Below are positions 62,035 through 64,000 of a stretch of 64,000 nt of DNA, one piece after another. The position numbers and the translations under genes are program-made. The stretch spans positions 1 through 64,000 of the forward strand of contig JAPOQK010000043.1 of the NCBI GenBank assembly GCA_026710795.1, given 5' to 3'. Within the stretch, counting starts at the first letter, position 1, and each line of letters starts with the position of its first letter. This DNA comes from Candidatus Poribacteria bacterium (GTDB lineage Bacteria; Poribacteria; WGA-4E; WGA-3G). The notes beneath the pieces were generated by a model, which ran no database searches, was not told the origin of the DNA, and worked only from the letters and a program-made list of their open reading frames with translations.

Positions 62035-63036
62035 GTGTATATCACTTCAAAAATCACCAAATTACAACTCAATCACCCTTTTAAGATTTCTCGTCGAGAA
62101 ACAGACGCATACAGAGAGGTAATATCTGTTGAATTTGACGGAGGCATCGGAGAGGCTGCTCCCGCAAAGTTCTATGGAGAGACAGTTCAGTCAGTAGAAA
62201 CAGCCATAAAGTCCCTTTCTTCAGCACTTGATTGTGATCTTGATCAAATCCAAGATGTCATGACTGAGATTGAACAAAACATTGAGGGTAATTACGCCAC
62301 AAAATCCGCAATAGACATGGCACTACATGACAGATTGGGTAAGAAACTGGGTGTGCCACTTTACAAACTCTGGGGTTTGAACCCGAAAAAGACTCCACAC
62401 ACTTCATTTACTATCGGTCTTGACGAACCTTCTGTAATGGCTGAAAAAGTGCTACAGGCTGAAGAGTATCCGATTTTTAAAGTCAAACTCGGTACACCAA
62501 ATGATATTGAAATACTACAGACACTGCGGGATGTCACAGATAAACCAATCTATGTAGATGCAAATACAGCATGGACTCCAAAAGAAGCGGTAAAAAAAAT
62601 CCAAGAACTTGCAAATTATGGAGTTGAATTGATAGAACAACCCACAAATCCTGATGATATATCTGGACTTAAATTTGTTCATGAACATTCAGAACTGCCG
62701 ATTATTGCGGACGAAAGTGTTAAACGAGCAAGTGATATTCCCGCATTGGCTGGTTCTGTAGATGGGATTAACATCAAACTGGTCAAATGTGGTGGTTTGT
62801 TGGAAGCATTACGGATGATACATGTGGCACGCGCACATGGATTGCTTGTTATGCTCGGATGTATGATAGAAAGTTCTCTCGGTATTACCGCCGCAGCACA
62901 CTTAACGCCACTGGTAGACTATGCCGATTTAGACGGCAATCTACTAATATCAAATGATCCTTACACAGGTGTAACACTTGATAATGGAAAGTTGATTTTA
63001 TCCGAACTACCCGGAATTGGGGTCTTAACAAAATAG
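62035..63036 (+). CDS. L-Ala-D/L-Glu epimerase (enolase superfamily)
   Basis: 333 aa, GTG start (GAGGTG upstream). Enolase-superfamily acid-base and metal residues: KVK (Lys149, Lys151), Asp175 (YVDANTAW), Glu201 (IEQP), Asp226 (ADES) and Lys248 (INIKLVKCGG). This is the arrangement of Ala-Glu epimerases that recycle murein peptides. It begins 2 bp after the amidase stop, and the pairing makes sense: amidase frees the peptides and the epimerase acts on the dipeptide. Confidence 0.9.
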   Translation: MYITSKITKLQLNHPFKISRRETDAYREVISVEFDGGIGEAAPAKFYGETVQSVETAIKSLSSALDCDLDQIQDVMTEIEQNIEGNYATKSAIDMALHDRLGKKLGVPLYKLWGLNPKKTPHTSFTIGLDEPSVMAEKVLQAEEYPIFKVKLGTPNDIEILQTLRDVTDKPIYVDANTAWTPKEAVKKIQELANYGVELIEQPTNPDDISGLKFVHEHSELPIIADESVKRASDIPALAGSVDGINIKLVKCGGLLEALRMIHVARAHGLLVMLGCMIESSLGITAAAHLTPLVDYADLDGNLLISNDPYTGVTLDNGKLILSELPGIGVLTK

Positions 63037-63088
63037 AAAGACGTAATATATCGTCAAGACATCTGTGTTTATGATATAATTAATTTAA

Positions 63089-64000
63089 ATGGAAGAAAAA
63101 TTTGAGCAATCGTCATCCATCAAAACATCGTCATTGAGTGGACAATACGACACTGTTTCAAAAAAAGTTATCCAAGAAAATCCTGAGGATTGGATAAAGT
63201 TTGGTCTCGGTGTACAGGATGCGCGAGTAATCCAGGTTATTGATACTGAACAACCCACTGTCAGATCAAATCGTGCTGATAGTTTTATTCATGCAGAAGT
63301 AAACGGTAGAGAGTCAATTATACATTTTGAGATACAGACGCGGGATAGTACGAAAATTCCTATGTCTCGCCGTATAGCGGGATACGTGGGAAGATGTATT
63401 GATAGTTTTGGATTGCCTGTCTACTCACACGTCATATATTTGCATCCCGATGCTGGCTACAATGATCCAGGACAACATGTTCAAGAAATGGATTGTTATA
63501 AAATTTTAATCCAATACAAGGTGATTAGATTATGTGAGTTAGAAGGTCAAAGTGTTCTGGATGCTAAACTTAAAGGATTGATACCTTTTGCCCCACTCAT
63601 GAAACCTAAGGAAGAAACGAGTTCTGAGGAGTGGTTACGTCAATGTGTTCAGGTTGCTAAGTCCGTGACTCAAAATCAACTACATCAAGCGGATTATCTT
63701 ACCAACTTGGGTATTTTAAGTGGTATAATATTAGATTACGAAATCATTCGTGATATTATTTTGGAGGAAAACATGCAAGAATCATCTGTAATCCAACACT
63801 TCACACAACAAGGAATACAACAAGGGGTACGAGAAGGTACCATTGATGCTATACTTGACGTGCTTGAGGAACAATTTCAATCCGAGGATATTCAGACCTT
63901 AAAACCTATACTTGAGAAAATTGAAGAGTTACAAAATCTAAAACAATTACTTCGTGAGGCAGCGCGAGCAAACAGTCTTGATGCGTTCAAACAAACGCTA
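63089..64000 (+). CDS. Rpn-family recombination-promoting nuclease/putative transposase-like protein (3' end outside window)
   Basis: 304 codons are open to the right edge. The start MEEKFEQSSS is at 63089. A PD-(D/E)XK-type core is seen in ADSFIHAEV and IHFEIQTRDS (Asp and ExQ), then SRRIAGYVGR and a predicted hairpin region. The C-terminal part is helical with QQGIQQGVREGTIDAILDVLEEQF, a common Rpn/DUF4351-like tail. A TATAAT at 63075-63080 lies only 9 bp before the ATG, so the transcript could be nearly leaderless. These proteins promote RecA-independent recombination. Confidence 0.82.
   Translation, partial: MEEKFEQSSSIKTSSLSGQYDTVSKKVIQENPEDWIKFGLGVQDARVIQVIDTEQPTVRSNRADSFIHAEVNGRESIIHFEIQTRDSTKIPMSRRIAGYVGRCIDSFGLPVYSHVIYLHPDAGYNDPGQHVQEMDCYKILIQYKVIRLCELEGQSVLDAKLKGLIPFAPLMKPKEETSSEEWLRQCVQVAKSVTQNQLHQADYLTNLGILSGIILDYEIIRDIILEENMQESSVIQHFTQQGIQQGVREGTIDAILDVLEEQFQSEDIQTLKPILEKIEELQNLKQLLREAARANSLDAFKQTL

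Overview
The window most resembles an uncultivated, moderately AT-rich bacterium of the Candidatus Poribacteria type. This is inferred from gene content, not from a marker gene: three phytanoyl-CoA dioxygenase-like enzymes, a one-Cys sulfatase, a run of Gfo/Idh/MocA oxidoreductases, a Tm-1-like (UPF0261) protein, cohesin/dockerin and LamG proteins, long WD40 and LRR proteins, and many palindromic intergenic repeats. No rRNA, tRNA, CRISPR array or intact transposase gene was found.

Layout. At 1-830 (minus, cut by the left edge) an ECF sigma factor continues in frame into a DNA polymerase III beta-clamp N-terminal domain. At 1035-3143 lie a UPF0261 protein and a PhyH dioxygenase. At 3164-4602 a c-type cytochrome overlaps a thioredoxin-fold gene with an in-frame TGA exactly where the first redox cysteine should be, followed by a SECIS-like hairpin: a candidate selenoprotein. 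A broken aspartic protease, a transketolase and an acidic TPR protein follow. 8107-10256 encodes a beta-helix membrane protein and a BatA-like VWA protein. 10294-13073 is a tight plus-strand operon (TIM-barrel isomerase, cupin, aldo/keto reductase, SDR).

13063-29128 is almost all minus strand: a deacetylase-like protein, GDPD, a 51-residue coupled ORF, two SDR epimerases, HIT, MoxR, sulfatase, a large VWA membrane protein, three Gfo/Idh/MocA proteins, a 14-repeat WD40 protein and a DapA-family aldolase. 29129-33075 is repeat-rich: a possible IS200/IS605 remnant, a MITE-like element with 9-bp flanking direct repeats, an XRE regulator, and a decayed AlbA_2 gene.

33157-38600 is the most interesting block. 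A promoter, a clear cobalamin riboswitch and a terminator hairpin precede a YVTN/YncE beta-propeller with a C-terminal dockerin. Next comes a lipoprotein ectodomain fused to a six-helix membrane domain resembling an ECF-transporter S component, then a second exported propeller. By analogy with the beta-propeller B12-binding protein BtuG of Bacteroides, this looks like an undescribed cobalamin-acquisition operon. A cohesin-dockerin protein at 46474 could be a docking partner.

The rest holds dnaE, an LRR lipoprotein, a Tat-exported aldo/keto reductase, a PIN toxin with a probable antitoxin, a sugar kinase (FGGY)/ROK/SIS cluster, a NfeD-NfeD-FloA-FloA membrane cluster, a murein amidase with an L-Ala-D/L-Glu epimerase, and a right-edge Rpn/PD-(D/E)XK nuclease.
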